A stretch of 64,000 nucleotides of DNA from Naumannella cuiyingiana (GCF_013408305.1 NZ_JACBZS010000001.1:248001-312000), one strand, 5' to 3'; shown: positions 51,754-63,564, counted from the first letter of the stretch. The notes: a model not told the origin generated them from the sequence alone. Numbers and translations are program-made.

Positions 51754-52904
51754 GGCACGGGGAACCACTGCTGGAGCCAGCGCATGATCGCCCGCTCGGT
51801 CAGCGCCTCCCCCAGCGTCGCCGGGCGGTCGAAGGCGTGCCCACCGAAGGGATAGCTCACATAGCGGACCTCGTTGCGGGCGCGGCGTACCTGCTCGGCG
51901 AAGGCCGAACTGACGGCCGGGTCGACCAGCCGGTCGGCGTCGCCCTGCACGATCAGGGTCCGGGGCAGCCCGCGCCGGATCTTCGTGCTCGGCGAGGCGT
52001 AGGCGTAGGCCTCGGCTGCCTCGTCGGGCCCGCCACCGAGAAAGTCGCGATAACGGAACTCGCCGCTGGGGCTCGGCCGGGTGAGGTCGACCGGCGGCGA
52101 GACGGCGAGGACGGCGGCCGGCGGCTTCGGTCGATCGCCGCAGCTCGATGTCACCCCGCCCTCGTCCTCAGGAAGGCCCAGCCCGTAGGCGACGTTCAGG
52201 GCGAGGGTCCCGCCGGCCGATGCACCGCCGAGCACGATCTTGTCGGGGTCGATCCCGAACTCCTTGCCGCGCCCGCGCAGCCAACCCAGCGCGCAGGCGA
52301 CATCGCCGTTGGCATCGCGCCAGCGCGGCGGCGGGGACAGCCGGTAGTCGATCGAGATCGCCGGGTAGCCGGCATCGGCGATCCGGCGCAGCCGCCGCGC
52401 ATCGTCGCCGAAACCGCCGCCGACGAATCTTCCGCCATGCACCCAGAGCACCGCCGCACCGGGATCCAGCGCCTCGCGCGGCGGGAGCCAGATGCCGGCC
52501 CGCAGTTCGGTGCCGTCCGGCGTCGCGTAGACCTCGACGCGGTCGGGTTCGGCGGGCGGTCCCGTCTCGATGCCGAGGGCATTCGCCGGCCCGATCGCCG
52601 AGCCCTCGCTGAGCGCCAGCACCACCTGCGGTGTGACCACGACCAGCCCGGCCAGCAGCGACACCGTCGCCAGCGCGGCGACGAACCAGCCGAGCACGGT
52701 GCGGCCGAAGCGGCGACCGAGCAGACCGATGCCCAGCACCGCCGCCGAGATCGGCAGGACCCACGGCCCGTAGCTGCCGAACACCAGCACCCCGGCACCG
52801 GCCAGCGGCCCGATCGACCACCAGCCCGCGGCCGCCAGTGCCACCAGCGCCAACCCGACGACACCGGCGAGCCCGAGCAGTGCGAGGAACGCTGCACGCT
52901 TCAT
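51747..52904 (-). CDS. Membrane-anchored alpha/beta hydrolase (esterase, HSL-like)
   Basis: This 385-residue protein has about three N-terminal transmembrane helices (residues 1-100) and a secreted-side or cytoplasmic alpha/beta-hydrolase domain. The oxyanion motif is HGGRF, the nucleophile is in GGASAGG, and the acid and histidine are in QGDADRLVDP and FGGHAFD. This is the hormone-sensitive-lipase pattern. The natural ester is unknown. ACCCTA on the plus strand (52913-52918), read as TAGGGT, lies eight bases before the ATG, so the transcript may be leaderless. It is divergent from the GyrI-like gene. Confidence 0.85.
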   Translation of the reverse strand: MKRAAFLALLGLAGVVGLALVALAAAGWWSIGPLAGAGVLVFGSYGPWVLPISAAVLGIGLLGRRFGRTVLGWFVAALATVSLLAGLVVVTPQVVLALSEGSAIGPANALGIETGPPAEPDRVEVYATPDGTELRAGIWLPPREALDPGAAVLWVHGGRFVGGGFGDDARRLRRIADAGYPAISIDYRLSPPPRWRDANGDVACALGWLRGRGKEFGIDPDKIVLGGASAGGTLALNVAYGLGLPEDEGGVTSSCGDRPKPPAAVLAVSPPVDLTRPSPSGEFRYRDFLGGGPDEAAEAYAYASPSTKIRRGLPRTLIVQGDADRLVDPAVSSAFAEQVRRARNEVRYVSYPFGGHAFDRPATLGEALTERAIMRWLQQWFPVPY

Positions 52905-52951
52905 GGGCCAACACCCTATTGGTCGACCCTGCGATCTGTGAGGATTCGCCC

Positions 52952-53638
52952 ATGCCAGCGAATGCGGACGCCACGGCGGGCAAGATCGACTTCAAGCGCG
53001 AACTCGCCTGCTACAGCGCGCCGCGCGGGCGCTTCGAGTTGATCACGGTGCCGCCGTTGCGCTACCTGATGATCGACGGACACGGCGATCCGAACACGGC
53101 GAGCAGCTATGCCGATGCGCTGGCCACGCTGTACCCCGTGGCGTACCGATTGAAGTTCGCCAGCCGCTCCGAGCTCGGCCGCGACTACACGGTTCCGCCG
53201 CTGGAGGCGCTGTGGTGGGCCGACGACATGGCCGCGTTCACCGCCGCCCGCGACAAATCGCGCTGGGACTGGACGGCGATGATCATGATCCCCGACTGGC
53301 TCGATGCGGCGGCGGTCGCCGAGGCCCGCGAGACGGTACGCCGCAAGGCTGGCGCCCCGGCGATCGACGCGCTGCGGGCCGAAACCCTGGCCGAGGATCT
53401 GGTGGTGCAGACGCTGCACATCGGCCCCTACGACGCCGAGGGCCCCGTGCTGGCCGCGTTGCACGACGAGTTCCTGCCGGCCAACGGGCTCGGACTGACC
53501 GGTCGGCACCACGAGATCTACCTCGGCGACCCGCGCCGGTCGGCGCCGGAGAGACTGCGGACGATCCTGCGCCAGCCGGTGGTCCGGACTCAGAACAGCC
53601 GCGAATCCGGATCGTCCAGACCGCGCAGCGCGTCGTAG
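52952..53638 (+). CDS. GyrI-like small-molecule-binding domain protein
   Basis: This 228-residue protein consists of a GyrI-like (SOUL/AraC effector type) domain, with [47 protein letters not shown] and [21 protein letters not shown]. There is no DNA-binding domain. Such stand-alone proteins bind or hydrolyse small hydrophobic compounds. The usual C-terminal end of the family is at about LRQPV, but here the frame runs 19 more residues and overlaps the end of nucS by 49 bases. The extra tail has low complexity (SSRPRSAS) and is probably not conserved. Confidence 0.85.
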   Translation: MPANADATAGKIDFKRELACYSAPRGRFELITVPPLRYLMIDGHGDPNTASSYADALATLYPVAYRLKFASRSELGRDYTVPPLEALWWADDMAAFTAARDKSRWDWTAMIMIPDWLDAAAVAEARETVRRKAGAPAIDALRAETLAEDLVVQTLHIGPYDAEGPVLAALHDEFLPANGLGLTGRHHEIYLGDPRRSAPERLRTILRQPVVRTQNSRESGSSRPRSAS

Positions 53639-54291
53639 TCCACCGTCACGCAGGCGATGCCGCGATCCGTCGCGAGCACCCGGGCCTGCGGCTTGATCGC
53701 CTGCGCGGCGAAGACCCCGCGTACCTTCCCCAACAGCGGATCCCGGTTCAGCAGCTCCAGGTAACGGGTGAGCTGTTCCACCCCGTCGATCTCGCCGCGG
53801 CGCTTCACCTCGACCGCGATGTGCGTGCCATCGGCGTCGCGACACAACAGGTCGACCGGCCCGATCGCCGTCGGGAACTCGCGGCGGACCAGCGCCCAGC
53901 CCCGCCCCAGGGTCTCGGGATTGGCCGCCAGCAACTCCTGCAGATGGGCCTCCACGCCGTCCTTGCGCAGCCCCGGATCGACCCCGAGCTCGTGGGAGGA
54001 GTCGTGATGCACCCGGGCGATCGAGATCTGCAGCAGCTCGCCGTCCTTACCGCGGACCTGCCAGCGGGCCTCCAGCGCCACCCCGGGCGCCGCCTCGTCC
54101 GATTCGGGTGACTCGTCGATGGTCAGGGTGCACGGCGGGCTCATCCAGTTCAGCGGCTTGTAGGCCCGGTCGTCGGCGTGGATCGAGACCGACCCGTCGG
54201 CCTTGATCAGGATCAGCCGGGTCGCCATCGGCAGGTGGGCGGTCAGCCGGCCCGCGTAGTCGACGGAGCAGTCAGCAACAACCAGGCGCAC
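53590..54291 (-). CDS. nucS: Mismatch-specific endonuclease NucS
   Basis: This 233-residue nuclease carries out the MutS/MutL-independent mismatch repair of actinobacteria, cutting both strands at mismatches with the sliding clamp. The N-terminal domain has [20 protein letters not shown] and [13 protein letters not shown]. The C-terminal PD-(D/E)XK nuclease site is seen as GPVDLLCRD followed by [22 protein letters not shown]. The clamp-binding C-terminus ends DDPDSRLF. I chose the GTG at 54291: TACGCT (plus-strand AGCGTA, 54300-54305) lies eight bases before it, as in a leaderless transcript, and the long upstream frame is a shadow. Confidence 0.95.
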   Translation of the reverse strand: MRLVVADCSVDYAGRLTAHLPMATRLILIKADGSVSIHADDRAYKPLNWMSPPCTLTIDESPESDEAAPGVALEARWQVRGKDGELLQISIARVHHDSSHELGVDPGLRKDGVEAHLQELLAANPETLGRGWALVRREFPTAIGPVDLLCRDADGTHIAVEVKRRGEIDGVEQLTRYLELLNRDPLLGKVRGVFAAQAIKPQARVLATDRGIACVTVDYDALRGLDDPDSRLF

Positions 54292-54360
54292 GGCATCGGA
54301 GCGTAGCTGACAGACTGACGAGGTGAGCGAATCGGTGTCTGCGAACCCGCCCGCCGGGCG

Positions 54361-54636
54361 ATGCTGATCATGGCCCGCCGCCCCAGCAAGCATCTGCGCC
54401 CGGCCCGGCCGCTGTCCGCGGGCCTCGCGGCAGACGCGTCCGCGCCGGCCGGCTGGGTCGTCCGCCGGGTGAGCGGCGCCGGAGCGCTGAAGGAGTACCG
54501 CTGCCCCGGCTGCCAGCGGCCGATCGCGGCGGGTACGCCGCACCTGGTGGCCTGGCGCAGCGCCGACGGAGCCGCCGAGCGCCGGCACTGGCACCATCCG
54601 TGCTGGCTGCGCTTCGGCCCGGAGGGCGGGCGATGA
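54361..54636 (+). CDS. Small cysteine/histidine-rich protein, probable zinc binder
   Basis: This 91-residue protein has a basic N-terminus and a C-terminal CPGC (about residues 48-51), then a cluster of His and Cys (HWHHPCW, about 76-82). A C-C-H-C zinc site like that in small ribbon or LIM-like modules fits. Proteins of this sort lie next to nucS in other actinobacteria as far as I recall. The ATG is at 54361 or 54370. Its stop overlaps the next gene's ATG by 4 bases, so it is co-translated with the hydrolase that follows. Function unknown. Confidence 0.72.
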   Translation: MLIMARRPSKHLRPARPLSAGLAADASAPAGWVVRRVSGAGALKEYRCPGCQRPIAAGTPHLVAWRSADGAAERRHWHHPCWLRFGPEGGR

Positions 54637-55403
54637 GCCTGGCGACCACCACGGTCGGTGCCGGAGAACCCGACGTCGCGTTCGCCCACGGGCTGTTCGG
54701 CCAGGGCAAGAACTGGACGCAGATCGCGAAGGCCCTCACCCCCGGGCACACCTCGCTGCTGGTCGACATGCCGGACCACGGGCGCTCGCCGTGGACCGAG
54801 CGGGTCGACTACCCCGGCTATGCCGATCTGGTCGCCGAGACGTTGGCCCCGCACGCCCCCCTCGATCTGGTCGGGCACTCGATGGGCGGCAAGATCGCGA
54901 TGCAGGTCGCGCTGCGCCGGCCGGAGCTGGTGCGCCGGCTCGTCGTCGTCGACATCGCACCCGCCGACTATCGCGGGCTGAGCGCGTTCGGCGACTACGT
55001 GGCGGCGATGCGGGCGATCGACCTGGCCACCCTGCCCGGCCGGGAGGCCGCTGACGAGGCGCTGCGCGACGGCGTACCCGACCCGGTCGTGCGCGGCTTC
55101 CTGCTGCAGAACCTGCGCCGGGCGTCCGCGCCGGAGAACTGGCGCTGGCAGATGAACCTGGGCCTGCTCGGCGACCAGCTCGACCGGCTCGGCGAGTGGC
55201 CCGCGACCGATGCCACCTTCGACGGGCCGGTGCTCTGGGTCGCCGGCGCCGAATCCGACTACGTGCGCCCCGAGCACCGCGAGGCGATGCGCGCGCTGTT
55301 CCCGCGCGTGCGCAGCGTGCGGGTGAAGGGCGCCGGGCACTGGGTGCACTCCGAACAGCCCGACGCGTTCGTCCGTACGCTGCGCGCCTTCCTCGACGCC
55401 TGA
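54633..55403 (+). CDS. Alpha/beta-fold hydrolase (YbfF-like)
   Basis: This 256-residue cytoplasmic protein has an alpha/beta-hydrolase fold: [14 protein letters not shown] oxyanion region, GHSMGG nucleophile elbow (about residue 86), an acid in the [10 protein letters not shown] strand and the histidine in [12 protein letters not shown]. It resembles YbfF-type acyl-CoA or carboxyl esterases. The substrate is unknown. It starts inside the stop of the preceding small gene (ATGA) and ends two bases before the converging cyclophilin gene, so the whole region is tightly packed. Confidence 0.85.
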   Translation: MSLATTTVGAGEPDVAFAHGLFGQGKNWTQIAKALTPGHTSLLVDMPDHGRSPWTERVDYPGYADLVAETLAPHAPLDLVGHSMGGKIAMQVALRRPELVRRLVVVDIAPADYRGLSAFGDYVAAMRAIDLATLPGREAADEALRDGVPDPVVRGFLLQNLRRASAPENWRWQMNLGLLGDQLDRLGEWPATDATFDGPVLWVAGAESDYVRPEHREAMRALFPRVRSVRVKGAGHWVHSEQPDAFVRTLRAFLDA

Positions 55404-55405
55404 GG

Positions 55406-56071
55406 TCAGCCGGGCGCCACCGTGAGCAGCTCGGCGGCATTGTTCGGCCGCCCGCCGCCGGACGGCGAGGACCCGTCCTGGCCCTCCGCCGCGATCCGGT
55501 TGACGACCTCCAGGCCGGCCTCGTCCATCGTCGCGAAGACGGTGTAGTCGGCCCGCAGGGGCGTGTCGGCATAGACGAGGAAGAACTGCGAGCCGTTGGT
55601 GTTCGCTCCCACGTTCGCCATCGCGATCGTGCCCGGCGGGTACTGCTCGGACCCGGTCAGTTCGTCGTCGAAGACGTAGCCCGGTCCCCCGGTGCCGGAG
55701 CCGGTCGGGTCGCCGCACTGCAGCACGAAGATCCCCGTGTCGACCAGCCGGTGGCAGGTGGTGCCGTCGAAATAGCCCTGGGTGGCAAGCGAGGCGAATG
55801 AGTTCGCCGTACACGGCGTGCCGGTCACGTCGAGCGTGATCGGGATCTCGCCCTCGTTGGTGGTGATCACCCAGTCGGGCCGGACGGATCCGGGCGCGAC
55901 CTCGGCCGGCGGCGGGTCGGCCGGGCGCGCGGGCGTACCGTCCGGGCGATAGACGCACGACACCGTGCCGGGCGCCGGGCCGTCCGCCCCGTCCGGCGCC
56001 GGCGGCGCACACCCGGCGACGGCGGCGGCCAGGAGCAGGGCGGCAGGCACGGCGAGTGCACGAGATGTCAC
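55406..56071 (-). CDS. Lipoprotein cyclophilin-type peptidyl-prolyl isomerase
   Basis: This 221-residue exported protein has a lipobox (VAGC, Cys21) after a hydrophobic signal, a proline-rich linker and a cyclophilin domain from about residue 65 (CTANSFASLATQGYFDGTTCHRLV, GGPGYVFDDEL, MANVGANTNGSQFFLVYADTPLRADYTVFATMDEAGLEVV). The QFF and FRLV-like sites are present (HRLV here). It should speed folding of secreted proteins at proline bonds. I chose the GTG at 56071 because it gives a proper signal peptide; an upstream start at 56155 would add 28 non-signal residues. Confidence 0.9.
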   Translation of the reverse strand: MTSRALAVPAALLLAAAVAGCAPPAPDGADGPAPGTVSCVYRPDGTPARPADPPPAEVAPGSVRPDWVITTNEGEIPITLDVTGTPCTANSFASLATQGYFDGTTCHRLVDTGIFVLQCGDPTGSGTGGPGYVFDDELTGSEQYPPGTIAMANVGANTNGSQFFLVYADTPLRADYTVFATMDEAGLEVVNRIAAEGQDGSSPSGGGRPNNAAELLTVAPG

Positions 56072-56135
56072 CCGCGTACCGTGCCATATCGGACTCGGCG
56101 CCCGGGTTAGGCTCGACCTGACAGAGGAGAGACGC

Positions 56136-56747
56136 ATGGTCGTGCTGAGCCGCATCTACACCCGCACCGGCGATGCCGGGACCACCCGCCTGTCGGATCT
56201 GTCCGAGGTGGCCAAGACCGATCCCCGGGTCGCGGCCTACGGCGATGTCGACGAGGCGAATGCCGCAATCGGCGTCGCGCTCGCCCAGGGCTCGGTGCCC
56301 GACGAGATCGCCGAGGTGCTCGGCGTGGTGCAGAACGAGCTGTTCGACCTCGGCGCGGACCTGTCCACGCCGCTCGCCGTCGATCCCGAGCATCCGCCGC
56401 TGCGGATCGAGCAGTCGTCGATCGACCGCCTGGAACGCTGGTGTGATCGCCATGCCGAGGGTCTGCCGACGTTGCGCTCGTTCATCCTGCCCGGCGGCTG
56501 CCCGGTGGGAGCACAGTTGCATGTCGCCCGCACGGTGGTACGTCGGGCCGAGCGCTCGGCCTGGGCCGCCGTGGCCGAGTTGGGGACCGAGCCGGGGAGC
56601 GAGCGCGGGTCCGGCGGCGTGAATCCGCTCGCGGTGACCTACCTGAACCGGCTGTCGGACCTGTTGTTCGTCCTGGTCCGGGTGGTCAACGGCACCGACC
56701 ACGAGGTGCTGTGGCGGCCCGGCACCGACCGCGATCCCCCGGCCTGA
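56136..56747 (+). CDS. Cob(I)alamin adenosyltransferase (PduO type)
   Basis: This 203-residue enzyme adds the adenosyl group to cobalamin using ATP, making coenzyme B12. Family motifs are clear: RIYTRTGDAGTTRL at the N-terminus (ATP binding), GDVDEANAAIG, and FILPGGCPVGAQLHVARTVVRRAERS in the middle, with YLNRLSDLLFVLVR near the end. A strong ribosome site AGAGGAGAG precedes the ATG. AdoCbl is the cofactor of methylmalonyl-CoA mutase, which fits the epimerase gene 8 kb upstream. From memory a PduO gene lies beside the atp operon and the DUF2550 gene in M. tuberculosis too. Confidence 0.94.
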   Translation: MVVLSRIYTRTGDAGTTRLSDLSEVAKTDPRVAAYGDVDEANAAIGVALAQGSVPDEIAEVLGVVQNELFDLGADLSTPLAVDPEHPPLRIEQSSIDRLERWCDRHAEGLPTLRSFILPGGCPVGAQLHVARTVVRRAERSAWAAVAELGTEPGSERGSGGVNPLAVTYLNRLSDLLFVLVRVVNGTDHEVLWRPGTDRDPPA

Positions 56748-56771
56748 CCGGGTGACCGGGGGCGATCGGCC

Positions 56772-57218
56772 TCAGGTGCCGCGCTGGCGCAGACCGGGCG
56801 GGGCGGCCTCCAGCCAGCTCATCAGGCCGGTCACCGATTCGGCCGCCATGGCCAGGTCGACGGGGCCGACGGTCGGCGGCTCGACCGGATCCAGCCGCAG
56901 GATCCGCTGCCCGTCGTAGAGCATCGTCTTCTCCTCGGCATCGGGATCGCGCACCGCGATCACCGAGGTACGCCCGCGCCGGAACACCACCTGCGGGGCA
57001 AAAGAAAAAGAGAAGACCCGGAACCATTCCAGATCTTCTCCGCTGTAGCGCGCCACCCCGAGGGCCCAGTTGTCCCGTCCGGGACGGAGCTTCACGCTGC
57101 ACTCGAACAGGCCGCCATGTCGGGCCAACCAGCGCCGGCGGAAGATCAACACCACCAACGGCACGGTGATCAGCAGCGCGATGAGGATCAGCGCCACCTC
57201 GACCACCGGCAACAGCAT
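56772..57218 (-). CDS. DUF2550 membrane protein
   Basis: This 148-residue protein has one N-terminal transmembrane helix (about residues 5-27) and a cytoplasmic domain with FECSVKLRPG, GVARYSGEDLEWFRVFSFSF, RRRGRTSVIAVRDP-like and LYDGQRILRL segments, which match DUF2550. This family is found downstream of the atp operon in many actinobacteria. Function unknown. A TAAGTT box (plus-strand 57225-57230) lies six bases before the ATG, suggesting leaderless transcription separate from the atp genes, from which it is divided by a hairpin. Confidence 0.88.
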   Translation of the reverse strand: MLLPVVEVALILIALLITVPLVVLIFRRRWLARHGGLFECSVKLRPGRDNWALGVARYSGEDLEWFRVFSFSFAPQVVFRRGRTSVIAVRDPDAEEKTMLYDGQRILRLDPVEPPTVGPVDLAMAAESVTGLMSWLEAAPPGLRQRGT

Positions 57219-57295
57219 GGCGGAAACTTACCGGGCTCTCAGCATCGCGCCAAAACCGGGCGGTAACGATTCGGGCACGCCGGTGGCAATGCGAA

Positions 57296-57331
57296 CGCCC
57301 GCCGCCCCGGATCGGACCGGGACGACGGGCG
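57296..57331 (-). terminator. Probable terminator hairpin of the ATP synthase operon
   Basis: Sixteen bases after the atpC stop, CGCCCG pairs with CGGGCG and, inside, CCCGG pairs with CCGGG around ATCGGA, with a few mismatches. No T-tract follows. It separates atpC from the DUF2550 gene. Confidence 0.6.
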
Positions 57332-57346
57332 GTACGCCGGGTCGGG

Positions 57347-57763
57347 TCAGCTCGCCTTGCGGGCGGCGCGGACCTGCGCCTCGGCGCGCTGCATCTCGCG
57401 GCGCGCGTCCTCGTCGTCGTCGCCGGTGGTCTCCAGCCGCGAGGTCGCCGCCGCCAGCCGCTTCTCGGCATCGGCCAGCGAGATCTCCTCGGCCAGGGTG
57501 GCGTACTCGCTCAGGATCGACACCCGACCGGCAGCCACGGAGACGAATCCGCCGTCGACGGCGACGATCTCACGCCCCCCGGCGGTGGTGACGATCTCGA
57601 CGCCGTTCGGCACCATCACCGACAGCATCGGGGCGTGGCCGGCCATGATACCGACATCGCCCTCGACGGTACGCGCGACGACCATCGTCGCCTCGCCCGA
57701 CCAGACGACCCGGTCGGCCGAGACCACCTCGACGTGCAACTCGTTGGCGGCCTGCTCGGCCAT
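57347..57763 (-). CDS. atpC: ATP synthase F1 subunit epsilon
   Basis: This 138-residue subunit couples rotor movement to catalysis and can inhibit the enzyme. The N-terminal beta-sandwich (about 1-90) has LHVEVVSADRVVWSGEA, GDVGIMAGHAPMLSVM and VDGGFVSVAAGRVSILSEYA. A C-terminal helical hairpin follows, ending in a charged Arg/Ala-rich tail. It starts one base after the atpD stop and is the last gene of the operon, followed by a hairpin. The C-terminal helix is full length, so a regulatory up-state is possible. Confidence 0.96.
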   Translation of the reverse strand: MAEQAANELHVEVVSADRVVWSGEATMVVARTVEGDVGIMAGHAPMLSVMVPNGVEIVTTAGGREIVAVDGGFVSVAAGRVSILSEYATLAEEISLADAEKRLAAATSRLETTGDDDEDARREMQRAEAQVRAARKAS

Positions 57764-57764
57764 C

Positions 57765-60138
<2,374 letters not shown>

Positions 60139-60171
60139 ATCTGAGCTCCGCTCCGGGGCTGACGGGCATGC

Positions 60172-61809
60172 TCAGCCCCGCTTCTGCTTGACGATCTGCT
60201 CCTGCTCCACGTCCTCGTCCTCCATCGGCTCGGACTCCTCCTTGCCGGCGAGCAACTTGCCGTCGGAGGTCTTGAAGCCGGCCTTCACCTCGGCGATCGC
60301 CTTCTCGGCCGCCGACGCGGTGTCGTCGTCGAACTTCCCGGTCTCCCGGATCACGTTCAACACCTCGGTGTTGTGCTTGAGGTAGTCCAACAACTCGGAC
60401 TCGAAGCGCAACACGTCGTCGACCGGGACGTCGTCGAGGTGGCCGGAGTTGCCGGCCCAGATCGCGATGACCTCGTTCTCGGTCGGGTACGGGTCGTACT
60501 GCGGCTGCTTCAGCAGCTCCGTCATCCGCGCGCCGCGCTCGAGCTGGCGCCGCGAGGTGGCGTCCAGGTCGGAGGCGAACATCGCGAAGGCCTGCATGTC
60601 GCGGTACTGGGCCAGATTCACCTTCAGCGGGCCGGTGACGTTCTTCATCGCCTTCGTCTGGGCCGCGCCGCCGACGCGGGAGACCGAGATGCCGACGTCG
60701 ATGGCCGGCCGCTGGTTGGCGTTGAACAGGTCGGACTGCAAGAAGATCTGGCCGTCGGTGATCGAGATGACGTTGGTCGGGATGAACGCCGAGACGTCAT
60801 TGGCCTTGGTCTCGATGATCGGCAGGCCGGTCATCGAGCCGGCGCCCAGCTCGTCGTTCAGCTTGGCGCAACGCTCCAGCAGCCGGGAGTGTAGGTAGAA
60901 CACGTCGCCGGGGTACGCCTCACGGCCCGGCGGGCGGCGCAGCAGCAGCGACATCGCGCGGTACGCCTCGGCCTGCTTGGTCAGGTCGTCGAAGACGATC
61001 AGCACGTGCTTGCCCTGGTACATCCAGTGCTGCCCGATGGCCGAGCCGGTGTAGGGGGCGAGGTACTTGAAGCCTGCGGGATCCGACGCCGGGGCGTTGA
61101 CGATGGTGGTGTACTCCATCGCGCCCGCCTCCTCCAGCGTCCGCTTCACCTCGGCAACCGTGGAGCCCTTCTGGCCGACGGCGACATAGATGCACCGGAC
61201 CTGCTGCTTCGGGTCGCCCGAGGCCCAGTTGGCCTTCTGGTTGATGATCGTGTCGACCGCGATGGCCGTCTTGCCGGTCTTCCGGTCGCCGATGATCAAC
61301 TGCCGCTGGCCGCGGCCGATCGGCGTCATCGAGTCGATGGCCTTGATGCCGGTGGCCAGCGGTTCGCGTACCTCCTGGCGATCCATCACGCCGGCGGCCT
61401 GCAGCTCGAGCGCGCGCCGGCCGTCGAGCGGGGTGATCTCGCCGAGCCCGTCGATCGGGTTGCCGATGGCGTCGATCACGCGGCCGAGGTAGCCGTCGCC
61501 GACGGGCACCGAGAGCACCTCGCCGGTGCCCTTGACCTCAGAACCCTCCTCGATGCCCTCGGAGTTGCCGAGCACCACGACACCGATCTCGCGGACGTCG
61601 AGGTTCAGCGCGATGCCCATCGTGCCGTTGGCGAACTCCAGCAGCTCGTTCGCCATGGCCGAGGGCAGGCCCTCGACGCGGGCGATGCCGTCGCCGGAGG
61701 TGATGACGGTGCCGACCTCCTCGGTCGCCGCCGTCTCGGGGGTGTAGTTCTGGACGAAGCTGTCCAGCGCGCTCCGGATGTCCTCCGGGCGGATGGTGAG
61801 TTCGGACAT
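60172..61809 (-). CDS. atpA: ATP synthase F1 subunit alpha
   Basis: This 545-residue subunit forms the hexameric head with beta. Its non-catalytic nucleotide site is GDRKTGKTA, and the [15 protein letters not shown] and [18 protein letters not shown] segments are standard. The C-terminus has an acidic tail ([16 protein letters not shown], then VKQKRG) longer than in E. coli; such C-terminal extensions are known in mycobacterial AtpA and were linked to blocking ATP hydrolysis. The ATG at 61809 follows GAGGAATCC. The preceding spacer contains a triplicated 15-base repeat. Confidence 0.97.
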   Translation of the reverse strand: MSELTIRPEDIRSALDSFVQNYTPETAATEEVGTVITSGDGIARVEGLPSAMANELLEFANGTMGIALNLDVREIGVVVLGNSEGIEEGSEVKGTGEVLSVPVGDGYLGRVIDAIGNPIDGLGEITPLDGRRALELQAAGVMDRQEVREPLATGIKAIDSMTPIGRGQRQLIIGDRKTGKTAIAVDTIINQKANWASGDPKQQVRCIYVAVGQKGSTVAEVKRTLEEAGAMEYTTIVNAPASDPAGFKYLAPYTGSAIGQHWMYQGKHVLIVFDDLTKQAEAYRAMSLLLRRPPGREAYPGDVFYLHSRLLERCAKLNDELGAGSMTGLPIIETKANDVSAFIPTNVISITDGQIFLQSDLFNANQRPAIDVGISVSRVGGAAQTKAMKNVTGPLKVNLAQYRDMQAFAMFASDLDATSRRQLERGARMTELLKQPQYDPYPTENEVIAIWAGNSGHLDDVPVDDVLRFESELLDYLKHNTEVLNVIRETGKFDDDTASAAEKAIAEVKAGFKTSDGKLLAGKEESEPMEDEDVEQEQIVKQKRG

Positions 61810-61825
61810 CAGCGGGATTCCTCGT

Positions 61826-61871
61826 TGTCTGGTGACTCGTTTTGTCTGGTGACTCGTGTCTGGTGACTCGT
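61826..61871 (-). repeat. Three tandem copies of a 15-base repeat between atpH and atpA
   Basis: TGTCTGGTGACTCGT occurs at 61826-61840, 61843-61857 and 61857-61871 on the plus strand; on the coding strand it reads ACGAGTCACCAGACA. A fourth degenerate copy follows toward atpH. It fills most of the 78-base spacer. Confidence 0.9.
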
Positions 61872-61887
61872 GGTCTGGTCAGTTGGA

Positions 61888-62757
61888 TCAGCGGATGGTT
61901 CGGCGGGCCTCGTCGAGCCGGGCGGCCATGGTGCCCTCGATGACCTCGTCGCCGAGTTGGACGCGGACGCCACCGATGATGCTCGGGTCGACGATGACAT
62001 GCATCGCGATCGCGCGTCCGGCGGACTTGCTGAGCGCGGCCTGCAGGCGGTCGAACTGCTCGCTGTCGAGCGGCCGCGCGACCCGCACGGTGGCCACCGC
62101 ACGACGCCGCAACTCGGCCGCCAGCACCAGGTAGTGCTCCAGCGTCCGGGCAAAGGTGCGCTCCCGCGCCGCGACGGCCCGGCGGGCCAGCACCGCGGTC
62201 GCCGGATCGGCCCTGCCCTGCAAGAGCGACCCGACCAGGTCGGCTCGGCCGGCGACGGGCACCGAGCGATCGGCGATCGCGTCGCGCAGCGGCCGGTCAC
62301 CCGCCACCAGTCGCTCGAAGCGGAACAGCTCGTCCTCGACGGCGTCCAACCGGTTGCCGTCGGCCTGCGCGGCGATCAGCTCGGCCCGGACGGCCTCGCG
62401 CTCGAGCGCGGCCGCCAGGTCGGACATCGACGACCAGCGCAGCGCCGCGGCATCGGCCACGAGCGCCACGGCGGAGTCGCCGATCCGGCCGCCGAACAGC
62501 CGCTCGGCCACGCCCTTGCGGGTCCGCGCGGGCGTACCCGGATCGGTCAGCGCCCGGCGCAGCGCGGGCTGCGCGTCGAGCGCGTCGACCACCGCGAACA
62601 GGTCCGGGGCGATCGACCCCGCGGCCTCCGGACGGCCGCCGAGGATCCGGTCCAGGGCGGTGTCCAGGGTGCCGAGCCGGGTCTCCTGGCCGGCCACGTT
62701 GTGGCCCGCGAGGAGATGACCCGTCTCGAGATCGAGCTCCGGCTGTTGGTCGGTCAC
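61888..62757 (-). CDS. atpH: ATP synthase F1 subunit delta
   Basis: This 289-residue subunit joins the peripheral stalk to the head. The N-terminal helical domain and the C-terminal segment (RRAVATVRVARPLDSEQFDRLQAALSKSAGRAIAMHVIVDPSIIGGVRVQLGDEVIEGTM) match OSCP/delta. It is longer than E. coli delta, with an N-terminal extension, but it is not fused to subunit b as in mycobacteria. The start GTG overlaps the atpF stop (GTGA), so both are coupled. Confidence 0.95.
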   Translation of the reverse strand: MTDQQPELDLETGHLLAGHNVAGQETRLGTLDTALDRILGGRPEAAGSIAPDLFAVVDALDAQPALRRALTDPGTPARTRKGVAERLFGGRIGDSAVALVADAAALRWSSMSDLAAALEREAVRAELIAAQADGNRLDAVEDELFRFERLVAGDRPLRDAIADRSVPVAGRADLVGSLLQGRADPATAVLARRAVAARERTFARTLEHYLVLAAELRRRAVATVRVARPLDSEQFDRLQAALSKSAGRAIAMHVIVDPSIIGGVRVQLGDEVIEGTMAARLDEARRTIR

Positions 62758-63290
62758 GACACACCGCCGGTCGGTGCCGAATCCTGGGCCTCCAGGTCGG
62801 CGATGAAACGGTCGATGGTGCGACGCGCCCGCTCGTCGTCGTCGAGGGACTCCCCGACGATCCGGCCGGCCAGGGTGGTGGCCAGGCCACCGACCTCACC
62901 GCGCAACTGGTCCATCGCCTGCTTGCGCTCGGCCTCCAGTTGGGCCTGGGTGGCCTCGCGGATCCGGGCGGCCTCGGCGTTGGCCTGTTCGCGCATCTCG
63001 GTGATGATCTGGGCGCCCTGGTTCTTGGCGTCCTCCCGGATTCGCGCGGCCTCCTCACGGGCCTCGGCGAGCTGCGCCTGGTACTTCTTCAGCGCTGCCT
63101 CGGCCTCTTGCTGGGCCTTCTCGGCCCGTTCCATGCCGCCGGTGATCTCGTCGCGGCGCTCGGCGTACATCTTCTCGAAGGAAGGCACGACGAACTTGGC
63201 CATCACGATCGTCAGGATGATCGTGAACACGATGGCCGCGATGATCTCCGACGGGTAGTGCGGGAGCAGCGGCCCGAAGTCGATTTGCAT
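62754..63290 (-). CDS. atpF: ATP synthase Fo subunit b
   Basis: This 178-residue peripheral-stalk subunit has one N-terminal membrane helix (about residues 15-36, IIAAIVFTIILTIVMAKFV) and a long charged coiled coil (RRDEITGGMERAEKAQQEAEAALKKYQAQLAEAREEAARIREDAK). It has the length of a separate b subunit and a normal arrangement. It starts 26 bases after atpE. Confidence 0.96.
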   Translation of the reverse strand: MQIDFGPLLPHYPSEIIAAIVFTIILTIVMAKFVVPSFEKMYAERRDEITGGMERAEKAQQEAEAALKKYQAQLAEAREEAARIREDAKNQGAQIITEMREQANAEAARIREATQAQLEAERKQAMDQLRGEVGGLATTLAGRIVGESLDDDERARRTIDRFIADLEAQDSAPTGGVS

Positions 63291-63316
63291 GGGTCCTCAG
63301 TCGGTCGTGGAGTTGA

Positions 63317-63535
63317 TCACTGCAGAACGAAGGAGAAGGCCAGCGCCAGGATGGCGAGGGCCTCGACCACGGCGAAGCCGATCCAGGCGGTGCCCATCAT
63401 CGCGCCGCGGGCCTCGGGCTGGCGGGCGGTGCCCTGGATGACCGAGGCGAAGATCAGGCCCACGCCGATGCCCGAGCCGATGGCGGCCAGGCCGTAGCCG
63501 ATCATGTTCAGGGAGCCGGAGACGACAGTTTCCAT
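63317..63535 (-). CDS. atpE: ATP synthase Fo subunit c
   Basis: This 72-residue proteolipid is the proton-carrying ring subunit. It has two helices with the polar loop RQPEARG (about 38-44), and the proton-binding acid is Glu58 ([11 protein letters not shown]). The glycine pattern GSGIGVG in helix 1 suggests a H+ rather than Na+ ring, since the usual extra Na+ ligands (such as a Gln in helix 1 and Ser-Thr after the Glu) are not seen. A strong ribosome site (GAAAGGAACCC) precedes the ATG. Confidence 0.97.
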   Translation of the reverse strand: METVVSGSLNMIGYGLAAIGSGIGVGLIFASVIQGTARQPEARGAMMGTAWIGFAVVEALAILALAFSFVLQ

Positions 63536-63564
63536 GTCAGGGTTCCTTTCGAGAACTCTTGCTT

